Below, piece after piece: positions 43,740 through 54,830 of a DNA stretch of 64,000 nt. The position numbers and the translations under genes were made by a program. Under the pieces are notes generated by a model that saw nothing but the letters and a program-made list of their open reading frames with translations, was not told the origin of the DNA and did not search any database. The stretch is from Dama dama (Eukaryota > Chordata > Mammalia > Artiodactyla > Cervidae). The stretch is taken from contig NC_083696.1 of the NCBI RefSeq assembly GCF_033118175.1, positions 36,565,001-36,629,000 on the forward strand, given 5' to 3'. Each line of letters starts with the position of its first letter. Position 1 is the first letter of the stretch.

Positions 43740-44372
43740 GCCACTGGGTTTGGACCTTCCTTATTCACTGATATAAGAATTGGAGTTTATAAATGTGCAA
43801 ATTCTGTATAATCACAATTCATTTCTTTCTGGAAATTGGGAGTGTTCATGCAGTGTGCAAATTTTGCCTTTCTGATGATCAGGCATTGCATCTCCAAGCG
43901 GGCAGGAATGTGCAGGAAAGAGAGGTAGCCACCAGGTGGCGCTCTCGGTTCTTGCTAATTTCATTCTGGGAGTTTGAGCAATAGTTCTGCAAAAACACAA
44001 GACTCGCCCAAGACAGGTTGCTACACCAGAGCTCACAGAATTGGTAATTAGGAGTAGGGTTGCTATGGTGATGGCAGGGGGCATCTTGGGATGTTTATGG
44101 CTTTGTAGGAGCCAGTGCCTATGAGCTATCAGATTGCTTCCTTTGATGATAATGGCTGGTGTAGCAAGGTCATGAAAATCCTTTCAGATTGTGCACCTTG
44201 CAATGGTCGCTGTTCTTTCAATGTTCTTCTTGATTCGTGGGTTATAACTGGGGTGTCGAGAGTGACAGAATGTACTTGTTTTAATATGTTTATCTTCTAC
44301 CGTATTGGAGTTTTGGCATTTTTCCATATTTGGTTTTCCTCATCACTAGCATTTCTCAATTTTTTTTCATAA
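43740..44372. other. Repeat-poor island with CTCF and RFX-like motifs
   Basis: No mobile element is recognised across this block, in strong contrast to its flanks. It holds the CTCF-type motif at 43926-43944 and an X-box-like 'gttgctatggtgatgg' near 44058. The octamer 'gtgcaaat' occurs near 43795 and 43854. Plausibly a conserved regulatory element of the gene desert; conservation was not tested. Confidence 0.5.
43926..43944 (+). promoter_or_regulatory. CTCF-type binding motif
   Basis: CCACCAGGTGGCGCT (43929-43943) preceded by TAG fits the CTCF core consensus CCASYAGRKGGCRSY at every position. Forward orientation on the + strand. Confidence 0.8.
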
Positions 44373-44514
44373 AAATATTCTATGAAGAAAGACTTGATAG
44401 TCTAACAGTTTCGGGCAAGACTGCATGTTAATTGTTCTTGAAACTTCACAATATCCACCAGTATATTAAATCAATGCAAAGTCCTGTTTTATGTTAAAAA
44501 GGTCATGTGATAAT

Positions 44515-44609
44515 TGAACCTATTTTAGTGGAATATTCATTAACCCTTAGGGATTCTTCCCTCATTTTGTCCCTAAGATGTTAATGAATATCCCATTAAA
44601 ATTGGTTCA
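44515..44609. repeat. 95-bp near-perfect hairpin
   Basis: Left arm 44515-44553 begins 'tgaacctattttagtgg'. Right arm 44570-44609 ends 'cattaaaattggttca'. About 35 of 40 positions pair, including a continuous 12-bp run around 'atattcattaac', with a 16-nt loop. Class not identified: it could be an unnamed MITE or a structured-RNA template. Confidence 0.85.
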
Positions 44610-44751
44610 GTTGTAGTAATTTATTATGTTTAGATGGGTCTCCCCAGGCTTACTGTCTAATCGAGATTCAATAAATGTTTATTGTTGTTATGGGCTCCTA
44701 AGAAATATTTTTCAGTTGAATTATCTCTGTGTGGATACTATCAGTTGCAAT

Positions 44752-44960
44752 TTTTAAAAAATATTTACTTATTTGACTGTGTCCAGCCTTAGTTGCAGCA
44801 GACGGGATCTTTGCTGTGGCACTTGGGATACTCTAGCTCTGGCGTTCAGGCTCAGCTGCTCCATGGCATGCGGGACCTTAGTTCCCGGACCAGGAATTGA
44901 ACCCGTGTCCCCTGCATTGCAAGGCAGGTTCTTAACCAACAAACCACTGGGAAAGTCCCA
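44752..44960 (-). mobile_element. CHR-type tRNA SINE
   Basis: 'tttgactgtgtccagcctta' to 'caacaaaccactgggaaagt'. Confidence 0.8.
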
Positions 44961-45055
44961 CAATTAGTGTTTATAAACAATCTTTAGCCATAAGTTTTAG
45001 TGGGATTCCAACAGCAAGATATAGCAACACCATTAGTAATAAGTCATTTGTAACT

Positions 45056-45083
45056 TATTGGGTTGCCATTTCCTTCTCCAACC
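45056..45083 (-). repeat. Isolated Bov-tA-like fragment
   Basis: 'gggttgccatttccttctcc' alone, with no other SINE parts next to it. A tiny remnant or chance match. Confidence 0.4.
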
Positions 45084-45559
45084 ATATTATCACCACGTCC
45101 TCATGAAAGGACAAAAGAATGAAGCACTTTTGCCTCTACTCAACATTTATTTTTTGTCTTATTGCATATTCTCAGTATCTCAAGATCATCATGTTGCTAG
45201 CAATTTTTCCGAGAGACACCATTTCCCCTGTGAATAATCTTCTGTGATTGATCATAAAACATAACCCATAAAAAACTCACAAAAATGCAGAAACACTGAG
45301 CATTTGCTCATACGTCTTTTGTTTCCCCAGGGAGCCATCCTTACTAACATTTTATTGCGTGCCTGATCTTACGTCTCTTGCCTTTTTTGGAAGTGTTATG
45401 CATGTCTGAACTCCTACTAGGGTAAAAAGAACAATAACCATGGGGGCATAAAGGGGATGCTGTTTGTTGAAACCTGTGTCGCGACTCCAAGCAGAAGGCT
45501 CCCTGACTCCTTTCCTTTGAGTCATTCTAGGCAACATCCACTGAGGTGGGTTCTTCTAC

Positions 45560-45790
45560 AAAGAGTGTAGCCTCTTCTTGTTTCTGAATTTAGACAGATC
45601 AAGGCTCTATAACCTTTTTTAGTTCCTACAAGTTGTGCAGGATTGGGGAGAGGGATACCTCTGAGTCTTTGTCTTATTATCTCTGAAATGGGGGTAATAA
45701 ACCCCAGCAAATGGGTTACTTTGAGAATCAAATGTGATAACATATGTGATGAAACAGCAGAGTCTGTCATATATGTAGGCACTCTATCAA
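45560..45790 (+). repeat. MIR SINE
   Basis: 'cttattatctctgaaatggg', 'gagaatcaaatgtgataaca' and 'atgtaggcactctatcaa' follow the MIR order. Confidence 0.5.
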
Positions 45791-45892
45791 GGTCACTTCT
45801 CCTGTTACCATCTTACTTTTTCCATTTCTTGGCCATGGAAACAAAAAATGAATCGAAGGACATGGGATGAAGCTAGAGTAATGGCAGAGACA

Positions 45893-46021
45893 TAACTATA
45901 CTCTGAATGTTTGTGTCTCACCAAAATTTGTGTGTTGAAATCTAATGCCCAGGCGACAGCATTAGGAGGTGAGACCTTCCAAGGTGGTTAGGTCATGGGG
46001 GCAGAGATCTCATAAGTGGGA
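45893..46021. repeat. Ancient mammalian repeat fragment
   Basis: 'atttgtgtgttgaaatctaa', 'cattaggaggtgagaccttc' and 'ggttaggtcatgggggcaga' follow a widespread old repeat that I cannot name. Truncated by the SINE to the right. Confidence 0.5.
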
Positions 46022-46031
46022 TTTGCTGATA

Positions 46032-46236
46032 GTTAGTCGCTAAGTTGTGTCTGACTCTTTGCAAGCCGATGGACTGTAACTCTGCCGGGCTCCTCTGTCC
46101 ATGGGATTTTCCAGACCAGAATACTGGAGTGGGTTGCCATTTCCTTCTCCAGGGGATCTACCCAGCACAGAGATCGAACCCAGGTCTCCTGCATCGGCAG
46201 GCAGATTCTTTACCACTGAGCCACCAGAGAAGCCTC
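46032..46236 (-). mobile_element. Bov-tA SINE
   Basis: 'tagtcgctaagttgtgtctg' to 'ttaccactgagccaccagag'. Confidence 0.9.
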
Positions 46237-46329
46237 TTTATAAGATTACAGTGAACATTAATCATATAATGTATGCAAAGCTCCTAGCACATTTTTGGGA
46301 GACAGTTTTCCAGGAATGTTAGTTCTCTG

Positions 46330-46445
46330 ACATCCTCCCATTCTTCCTTCCTTCCTTCTTCTTTCTACTTTTTTCCCTCTCTTCTTCCATCTCTACCTAT
46401 CCTTTCCTTCCTTCCTTTTCCTTTCTTCCTTATTTTCCTCCCTCT
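46330..46445. repeat. Polypyrimidine CT-rich tract
   Basis: About 115 bp almost free of G ('cttccttccttccttctt'). Low complexity and may form triplex (H-DNA) structure. Confidence 0.7.
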
Positions 46446-46449
46446 GAGT

Positions 46450-47500
46450 CTTTTTGGATATCTCTGAAAACTATGCTTTACTTACTCCGTTTTTAATGTC
46501 TCAGCAGTGGAGACAGGGGAGAAGGGAAGAAATCAGAAAAGATTTTCTGTCAGAGAGAGAGGAAATGATTGCCCTAAATAGCATTGGGAGAGTGCAAGTC
46601 TTTCTCCTGTGTTCCATCCTGCCTCTCAGCTTGAGGGCTGGTAGGGTCCTGGTCAGCAGTGTGTGAGTGTGTGTATAAAACAGGGATACATTTGAGGCTT
46701 TGAGTTAGGAGTTGATGCTCTCAGAGGGGAAAACCATGACTCAAAGATTTCTCCCACTTGGTATTGCTCCCTTATTTTTCTTGAGTCCTTTTTTGGATTG
46801 TTTCTCTTTGTAATTTTTCTCTAGTTTGACTGATACAATATGACTTGGTATCTCCTTTCACTTTTAAGAAGGCCATACCCCATGTTCCCCTCCATCTCTC
46901 AGAAAGCAAGGCAGTAGACAAGGTGGTACCCAGAGCAAATAAGACAGGTCTATTCAGAACTGAATATTAATTAGGTGAAAATGAATTCTCCCCAGTTTGA
47001 GAGGAGTATACTTTCCTGAGCTCATACAGAACCAAGAATCGTTCAAGTTGCCAGAGATGGGGTGGATGGACCCGGCTGAACTCAGAGAACATTTCAGAGA
47101 AACTCCAAGAGGGTCGCAGGTCACATGGGCTTTTTATCTCATCTGAATGTCTCAAGCATACTCCACAAGCTTAATCTATTACAAACTCAATTCCCTCCTT
47201 ATCTTCCGAAAGTCCCAGTTTTCCCCAATCTCCCTCGTCTCAGTGAGTAAAAAGAAATATCCTCAGTTAGAGTCTCAAGTCAGAAACGTGTGGGTGACCC
47301 TCTGAATCCTCTCATGCCCTCAGCAACCACATCAGCAGATTCTCTAGTTTGTATCTCCCAGATGGATATCTTTAATTCCTTCAATTTTCTTTATTTCCAC
47401 TGCCAACCATCTCCTGTCTCACATGTAACCAACCCAGCTATCACTTCCCAGTGATACCAGTTTTTCTGACCTGCTTCCAATTCATTCTTCATGTATTAAC
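46450..47500. other. Unassigned intergenic sequence
   Basis: No gene or clear repeat recognised. Confidence 0.35.
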
Positions 47501-47502
47501 TA

Positions 47503-47695
47503 TGAGTGTGTGTTAGTCACTTAGTCGTGTCCGGCTCTTTGCAACCCCGCGAACTATAGCCTGCCAGGCTTCTCTGTCCATGGAATTTCCAGGCAAGAAT
47601 ACTGGAGTGGATTGCCATTCCCTCCTCCAGAGGATCTTCCCGACCCAGGGATTGAACCCTGGTCTCCTGCATCACAGGCAGATTCTTTACCACTT
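47503..47695 (-). mobile_element. Bov-tA SINE
   Basis: 'acttagtcgtgtccggctct' to 'gcagattctttaccacttga'. Confidence 0.9.
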
Positions 47696-47792
47696 GAGTT
47701 CTATATTAGCTATAGAACCTTTTAAAAACCTTAAATCATATCATGCCATCCTCTTAAGTTTAAACTTTTTAGTAGCTTCCTATTGAACATGG

Positions 47793-47997
47793 GGGCTTCC
47801 CTGGTGGCTCAGAGGTTAAAGCATCTGCCTGCAATGTGAGAGACCGGGGTTTGATCCCTGGAGAAGGAAATGGCAACCCACTCCAGTATTCTTGCCTGGA
47901 GAATCCCATGGACGGAGGAGCCTGGTAGGCTACAGTCCACGGGGTCGCAAATAGTCAGACATGACTGAGCAACTTCACTTTCACTTTTCTTTCACTT
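47793..47997 (+). mobile_element. Bov-tA SINE with TSD
   Basis: Flanked by 'tattgaacatgg' at 47781-47792 and 47998-48009. Confidence 0.95.
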
Positions 47998-48012
47998 TAT
48001 TGAACATGGAGA

Positions 48013-48192
48013 GGGCTTTCCTGGTGGCTCAGTGGTAAAGAATCTGCCTGCAATGCAGGAGATGCAGGGTCCATCCCTGGGTTGGGAAGATCCCCTGGAG
48101 AAGGAAATGGCAACCCACTCAAGTATTCTTGTCTGGAGAATCCCATGGACAGAGGAGTCTGGGTGGGCTCCAGTCCTTGAGGTCTCATAGTG
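48013..48192 (+). mobile_element. Truncated Bov-tA SINE
   Basis: 'ggctttcctggtggctcagt' on; ends abruptly where the BovB element begins. Confidence 0.85.
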
Positions 48193-49394
48193 AGTCAGTT
48201 CAATCACTCCGTCATGTCCAACTTTTTGCTACCCCATGGACTGCAACATGCCAGGCTTCTCTGTCCATCACCAACTCCCGGAGTCTACTCAAACTCATGT
48301 CCTTTCTGTTGGTGATGCCATCCAATCATCTCATCATCTGTCACCCCCTGCTCTCCCACTTTCAATCTTTCCCAGCATTAGGGTCTTTTCCAATAACTTG
48401 GTTCTTTGCATCAGGTGGCCAAAGTATTGGAGTTTCAGCTTCAGCGTCAGTTCTTCCAATGAACACCCAGGACTGATCTCCTTTAGGATGGACTGGTTGG
48501 ATCTCCTTGCAGTCCAAGGGACTCTCAGAAGTCTTCTCCAACACTGCAGTTCAAAAGCATCAATTCTTTGGCGCTCAGCTTTCTTTAGGGTCTAACTCTC
48601 ACATCCATACATGACTGCTGGAAAAACAATAGTTTTGATTAGATGGAACTTTGTCAGCAAAGTAATCTCTCTGCTTTTTAATATGCTGTCTAGGTTGATC
48701 ATAACTTTTCTTCCAAGGAGTAAGTGTCTTTTAATTTCATGGCTGCAGTCACCATAAGCAGTGGTTTTGGAGCCCCCCCCCCAAATAAAGCCTGTCACTG
48801 TTTCTATTGTTGCCCCATCTATTTGCCATGAAGTGATGGGACTGGATGCCATGATCTTAGTTTTCTGAATGTTGAGTTTTAAGCCAACTTTTTCTCTCTC
48901 CTCTTTGACCTTCATCAAGAGCCTTTTTAGTTCCTTTTTGCTTTCTGCCATAAGGATGGTGTCATCTGCATATCTGAGGTTATTGATATTTCTCCTGGCA
49001 ATCTTGATTCCAGCTTGTGCTTCATCCATCCCAGCGTTTCTCATGATGTACTCTGCGTATAAGTTAAATAAGCAGGGTGACAATATACAGCCTAGATGTA
49101 CTCCTTTTCTGATTTGTAACCAGTCTGTTGTTTCATATCCAGTTGTAACTGTTGCTTCTTGACCTGCATACAGATTTCTCAGGAGGCAGGCAAAGTGCTC
49201 CGGTATTCCCATCTGAAGAATTTTCCACGGTTTGTTGTGATCCACACAGTCAAAGGCTTTGGCATAGTCAATAAAGCAGAAGTAGATGTCTTTCTGGAAA
49301 TCTCTTGCTTTTTTGATGATCCGATGGATATTAGCAATTTGATCTCTGGTTCGTCTGCCTTTTCTAAATCCAGCTTGAACATCTGGAAGTTCAG
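48193..49394 (-). mobile_element. BovB (RTE) LINE, reverse transcriptase and 3' end
   Basis: The 269-codon - strand frame 48592-49401 covers most of a BovB reverse transcriptase. Motif A is FIDYAKAFDCVDH, motif B-like is GCILSPCLFNLYAE and motif C is LRYADDTIL with the catalytic YADD. The frame then breaks, and degenerate C-terminal text follows down to the BovB tail at 48193. There is no endonuclease domain and the element is 5'-truncated, so it cannot move by itself. RTE retrotransposon, not a host gene. Confidence 0.93.
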
Positions 49395-50053
49395 GTCCCA
49401 TCAGGTCCCATCACTTCATGGTAAATAGATGGGGAAACAATGGAAACAGTGAAAGACTTTATTTTCTTGGGCTTCAAAGACACTGCTGATGGTGACTACA
49501 GTCATGAAATTATAAGACACTTGCTCCTTGGAAGAAAAGTTATGACCAAGCTAGATAGCATATTAAAAAGCAGAGAGGTTATTTTGCTGACAAAGGTCCA
49601 TCTAGTCAGAGCTATGATTTTTCCAGTAGTCATGTATGGATGTGAGAGTTGAACCATAAAGAAAGCTGTGTGCTGAAAAATTGATGCTTTTAAACTGTGG
49701 TGTTGGAGAAGACTCTTGAGAGTCTCTTGGATAGCAAGGAGATCAAATCAGTCAATCCTAAAGGAAATCCTGAATATTCACTGGAAGGACTGATACTGAT
49801 ATTGAAGCTCCAATACTTTGGCCACCTGATGGGAAGAACTGACTCATTGGAAAAGACCCTGATGCTGTGAAATATTGAAGGCAGGAGAAGGGAATGACAG
49901 ATGATGAGATCGTTGGATGGCATCACCGACTCAATGGCCATGAATTTTAGCAAGCTCTGGGAGTTGATGATAGACAGGGAAGCCTGGCATACTGCAATCC
50001 ATGGGGTTGCAACAAGTCAGACATGACTGAGCGACTGAACTGAACTGAACTGA
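49395..50053 (+). mobile_element. BovB LINE 3' end, head-to-head with the preceding copy
   Basis: Reads the same C-terminal BovB region on the opposite strand (LLLGRKVMTKLDSILKSREV, FPVVMYGCES), with several stops, to the tail 'gactgagcgactgaactgaa'. The junction at 49391-49410 is a perfect tandem copy of 'tcaggtccca'. Confidence 0.9.
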
Positions 50054-50794
50054 GCTTTTCTTAATTAAGTTACACTTGTTCTTAATATTGTGAGACTACT
50101 TTATGTTTGAAATCACTATGGAAATACCTTTTCTAATTTGATATGTTTATTTTTATTTTATTTTTTTTATGCTGCATGAATATTTTACATTTTTATTTAG
50201 TTAAATCAGTTATATTTTTCTTCAAGGGCTTTGACTTTGGCTTGAATGTTCAGAAAGTTTTTCCCTACGACAAAGTTGTATTAACATTTATCTGTTTTTT
50301 CTTCTGATTTTTTTGGATTTTATTCTATGCCCTCCATTTAACTACTCCATCTGGAACATATTTGGATATATGGATTGAGGTAAGGTTCTAATTTTAAATA
50401 ATTTCCAGCCAGTTGTTTTAATACTATTTTTGAATAATCCATTCCTTCCATACTGAATGTTCTGAAATGTCTTTAACATATGACGCATTCTTGTTCTTAC
50501 ATATTGCTGTTTTGGGATTTCCTTTTCTGTTCCATCAATCTATATTTTTATCCTTTATTCCAGTCCTATTTTCATAGGTGTTACTTTAATACTTTAAAAT
50601 AAAATAAACCTACTAAAATAATTTTTCTTTTGGTTCAAATTATGGCCAATCCATGAAATTCTTCCCCCAAGGAGGGGGGTCGGAAACTCTAGAAGCAATT
50701 TTCCAGTTCCTAAAAATTATATTGGAGATTTTATTGAAATTTGATAAAATGTATAGCCCACAGTTGGGAGAAGAAAATTCTTTTTCTTTTTAAT

Positions 50795-51116
50795 AATTTG
50801 TTTATTTATTTACTTCTGGCTCTGCTGGGTTTGCATTGCTGCACCGGCTTTTCTCTAGTTGTGTTGAGCAGAGGCGACTGTCTAGATGTGGTACCCTGGG
50901 TTCTCATCGCAGGGGCTTCTCATTGTGGAACGCAGGCTCTAGGTCACGTGGCTTCAGTAGTTGGCACACCCAGGCTCTAGAAGCACAGGGTCAATAGGTG
51001 TGGTACACGGGCCTAGTTGCTCTGAGGCATGTGAGATCTCCCCACATCAGGGACAGAACCTGTATCTCTTGCACTGGCAGGCGGATTCTTTACTGCTGAG
51101 CCACCAGGGAAGCCTG
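50795..51116 (-). mobile_element. CHR-2-type SINE
   Basis: 'ttctggctctgctgggtttg' to 'gctgagccaccagggaagcc'. Full-length type. Confidence 0.85.
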
Positions 51117-51266
51117 AGAACTGAATTCATTATTCATTAAATATTTTTGTCTAGGAATAGAATGGCTTTTATTTTCTTCAGTTATTCAAGTCACTTTTAT
51201 GTCCCTTGGCAAAGTTTTATAGTCTTCTTCAAATAGGTTTATAAACATACAGTTAATGTAGTGCTT

Positions 51267-51498
51267 GCATGTATGCATGCTAAGTTGCTTCAGGCGTGTC
51301 TGACTCTTTGCAATGGTATAGACTGTAGGCCACCAGGCTTCTCCATCCATGGGATTCTCCAGGCAAGAATACTGGAGTGGGTTGCCATGCCCTCCTCCAG
51401 GGAATCTTCCTGACCCAATGATCGAACCCATGTCTCTTGTGTCTCCTGTATTGGCAGAAGGGTTCTTTATCCTACTAGTGCCCCCTGGGAAGCCCAAA
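51267..51498 (-). mobile_element. Bov-tA SINE with TSD
   Basis: TSD 'gtagtgctt' at 51258-51266 and 51499-51507. Confidence 0.92.
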
Positions 51499-51687
51499 GT
51501 AGTGCTTAGTATTTTATATTTTATGTTAACTATTATTTTTCTAGCTTATTGCTAATGCTTTGGGAAGAAAAATCTTTGTATATTTATTTTGTGATTGAAT
51601 ATATAAACTTTCACTAATTCTTAAACATGTTTAGTTAATTTGGTTAGGGAGGTGGATGTTTCCAGTTTACAATATTATTTGCAAACA

Positions 51688-51897
51688 CAGTGGACCCTTA
51701 GTATCCCAGGTTCCATATCTGTGGATTCAACCAACTGTGGATTGAAAGTCCAAACAAATACCAAGTAGAACCCATAGATATGGAAGACTGGTGACTGTAT
51801 TATGCCATTTTATATAAAGGACTTGAGCATCCATGAATTTTATATCCCTGTGGGTTCTCGAAGCAACTCCCCATGAGTACCTAGGGATGACTGTAAT
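51688..51897 (+). mobile_element. MER2/Tigger MITE
   Basis: 'gtggattcaaccaactgtgg', 'aaggacttgagcatccatga' and 'ctagggatgactgtaatga' match both ends of the MER2 consensus order. Confidence 0.75.
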
Positions 51898-52784
51898 GAT
51901 TATTTGTTCCCTGCTCCGATGTTTATACATCATATTCTTTGTCCTTGTACATTGCACTAGCTAGAACATACAGAAAAATACTTACCAAGAGTAATTATGA
52001 TGGGCATTCTAGCCTTGATCCAGACTACACTAGGACTTTTCCCAGTTTTTCAACATTAAGTGCAATACTGGTTTTATGATTAAGAAATATATAGGTATAT
52101 TAATCATATTTAAGGACATACCCACATTCAAGGTCACTGAAAGTTTAACAAAATCAAAACAGATGTTCAGTATTATCAAATGTCTATAAGAGATGTGTTT
52201 CTCAGGCGTGCTGCTTGGAAGTTAAGATGTACAGGTAATTGGCTGATGGATCAGTTGCTATGTTCTGAATCCACTCATGTTCCACTGAAACCATGCTTCC
52301 CACCAGTCGCTCCCAGCCAGTGACTGAGATAGCTGAGATCCTGAGATGCACATATCTCCTCTGGTGGGTACCCTACCTTCCCTTGACATTTTCCCCATCA
52401 ACCTTGCCCAGAATTTCTTAGAATTCTAACAGCAGTTTAAGGCTCATTCTAACCCAACTTCTTTCCTTCCCTCTCTTCCTCAAGGGTCAGCCCTGCCTCC
52501 TGGCTTGATGCCTTTCCTAACCTTCTAAAATTTCCTCCCCATGGGCCTCTACAGGTCCTATTGCAACCAAAAGCTGCAAAGAACAACACATCTCTTGTTT
52601 CTCCAATCCCATCTGCTATACCATTGGGCCACAGAGAGAATTAAGTGAGATAAGAAAGGAAAATGACGATAGAAAGCCTTCACTAAATGTCAGCATACAA
52701 AAACACTAAGTATTACATTTTATCACAGTATTTAACTCTTCTTTATGGATCCCCTATCCCCTTTCTTCTTCCTCAGTTATGCAT
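51898..52784. other. Unassigned intergenic sequence
   Basis: No gene recognised. Composition shifts to C/T-rich near 52450. Confidence 0.35.
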
Positions 52785-53575
52785 TTGTGGATTTTTTTTT
52801 TTTTTTTCTTTTTTCTCTTGAGTGAACTTGCTAGAAATTTGTCCATATTGTTCTCTTTTTCACAGAATCAGCCCTTGGATTTATTTATGTATTTATTGAT
52901 TCTAACATTAATTTAATAATTTTCATCTTTGTATTTGTCAGCTTCATCTTGCTTTATCCTAAGTTTGTTGTGTATTCCACTTTATAACTTCCTGAACTGA
53001 GTTTTTGGTTCTTTTGTGTTCATTCCTTCTTGTTTAGTAATGACACCGTTTAAAACATTTACTTTTCCTAAGGAGTATGTCTTTGGTGGGACTGTGTTGG
53101 TTTTGATGTGTCATCATCTCATTGCTGCATTTTGTAAATAATTGGTAATTGTAGTTTTGATGTACTCTTTGATTACTATCAGTAATTATTTTGTGTGTTA
53201 AGTTGCTCCAATCGTATCCGACTCAGCGACCCCACACACTCTAGGGAGCCCCTCGAGGCTCCTCTGTCCATGAGCTTCTCCAGGACAGCATACTGGAGCA
53301 GGTTGCCCTTTCCTTCTCCAGGGGAATCTTCTCGACACAAGGATCGAACCTGAATCTCCTGCATTGCAGGTAGATTCTTTACTATCTGAGTCACCAGGGA
53401 GGCCCCAGTTATTTTGAGATGATATTTTTATTTATGTGTTAGTTATTATTTCTTTTTTTATTATATTTTACTAATACCTTCTGTACAAGCTTCACTTTTG
53501 AATTTATTAAAATTACTTTGTGGCCTAATATGTGACCAGTTAATGTAAACATTCATGGATTTTAAACCAATACTA
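52785..53575 (-). mobile_element. Old L1 ORF2 fragment
   Basis: 'atcagcccttggatttattt', 'tttgatgtgtcatcatctca' and 'gtggcctaatatgtgaccag' are reversed L1. Interrupted by the Bov-tA at 53195-53405. Confidence 0.7.
53195..53405 (-). mobile_element. Bov-tA SINE
   Basis: 'gttgctccaatcgtatccga' to 'tctgagtcaccagggaggcc'. Confidence 0.9.
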
Positions 53576-53599
53576 AAGCAGATGACACATGTCAGCGCC

Positions 53600-53800
53600 T
53601 GGTGATAAAAAGCAGGGAATTTAGCACCAAATAGCAGCGGGTGTAAGTCCTGGCTGCCCTTTATTAGCAGGGGGATCTTAGATGTGCTATTTAATATTTT
53701 TGAAATTTAATTTCCTTTACTGAATATAGAGGTAATTGTAATATTCCCTTCACAAAGATGCTGTGAAGATAAAATGTAATTGAGTGATCATTTTATACTG
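53600..53800 (+). repeat. MIR SINE
   Basis: 'gtgtaagtcctggctgccct', 'atagaggtaattgtaatatt' and 'gtgaagataaaatgtaattg'. Confidence 0.5.
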
Positions 53801-53959
53801 TTGACAATTGCAGCTTTTGGTTGCAATAGTGCAGTTTTTACAAGATTATCTTTTGTTCTTTGGTGGGCAACATAGTGACAAAACTTGAGAATGGAAATAG
53901 CCTGTAGATGGATATTTTTGGTCTAAGGTATAGTATAATTGATGGACTGTGTGTGTGTG

Positions 53960-54165
53960 TGTTAAGTCTCTTCAGTTCTATCTGACTCTGTGCCACTCTA
54001 TGGACTGTAGCCTGCCAGGCTCCTCTGTCCATGGGATTTTCCAGGCAAGAATACTGGAGTGGGTTGCCAAGCCCTCCTCCAGGGGATCTTCCCGACCCAG
54101 GGATCAAACCTGCGTCTCCTGCATTGCAGGTGGATTCTTTATAACTGAGCCATCAGGGAAGCCCT
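53960..54165 (-). mobile_element. Bov-tA SINE
   Basis: 'ttcagttctatctgactctg' to 'ctgagccatcagggaagccc', preceded by a GT repeat. Confidence 0.9.
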
Positions 54166-54469
54166 CTCACAGTTGACTCCTTGCTAAAACAGCAGTTTTT
54201 AAATGCTCTCACTACACACACACACGCATATAATGGTAATTATGTAAGTTGATGAAGGTGCTCACTAGCTTTTTTTTCTTTAAAACTATATGTTTATATA
54301 CATACACACTGCAGAAATAGTATTTAGTGATCTCAACCTTAATCAGTGGAGTGTGTCCATTGATTACAGACTGTCAATTCTCTTAAGCTTTTGCATGGAC
54401 AAATCTAGAAAATATGTAATTTTGAAATAAAAAATTCAAAAGTTTATACTAATATTTCCTATTTGGGTA

Positions 54470-54570
54470 TTAATAAAATTTCACAAAATATGTGTGCATC
54501 AAATCATCACATTGTGTACAAGCTTATACATTGTTATATGTTACTTATATCTCAATAAAGCTAAGACAAA
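54470..54570 (+). mobile_element. L1 3' end fragment
   Basis: 'aatcatcacattgtgtacaa' and 'tatatctcaataaagctaag' are typical L1 3' terminal text. Confidence 0.6.
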
Positions 54571-54670
54571 AAATGACTAGCACATCCAAAATTGGAATAC
54601 TATGCAAAAGATGACTTTATATACAAGGATATAAAATGACCCCCAAGGTACTATTTCTGCTGAAAAGAAG

Positions 54671-54830
54671 CAGGAATTCCCTGGTGGCACAGTGGCTAAG
54701 ACTCCATGCTCCCAGTACAGGGTGCCCGGGTTCAATCCCTGGTCGGGGAACTAGATCCCACATGCTGCAACCAAAACCTGGCCCAACCAAATAAATAAAT
54801 AATAAGTAGAATAAATATGTAAAAAAGGAA
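54671..54830 (+). mobile_element. Short CHR-type tRNA SINE
   Basis: 'aggaattccctggtggcaca', 'cccgggttcaatccctggtc' and an A-rich tail. Confidence 0.85.

Larger units (their letters stand above)
50100..51680 (-). mobile_element. Old L1 (ORF2/3' part), interrupted twice
   Basis: 'ttcttcaagggctttgactt', 'ttttctgttccatcaatcta' and 'ccttggcaaagttttatagt' are reversed L1. Interrupted by a CHR SINE at 50795-51116 and a Bov-tA at 51267-51498. Confidence 0.6.

Noticed and set aside
48592..49401. 269-codon open frame with a reverse-transcriptase YADD motif
   Set aside because: It is the reverse-transcriptase part of a 5'-truncated BovB LINE: no endonuclease domain, no full-length frame, typical BovB 3' tail. 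A mobile element, not a host gene.
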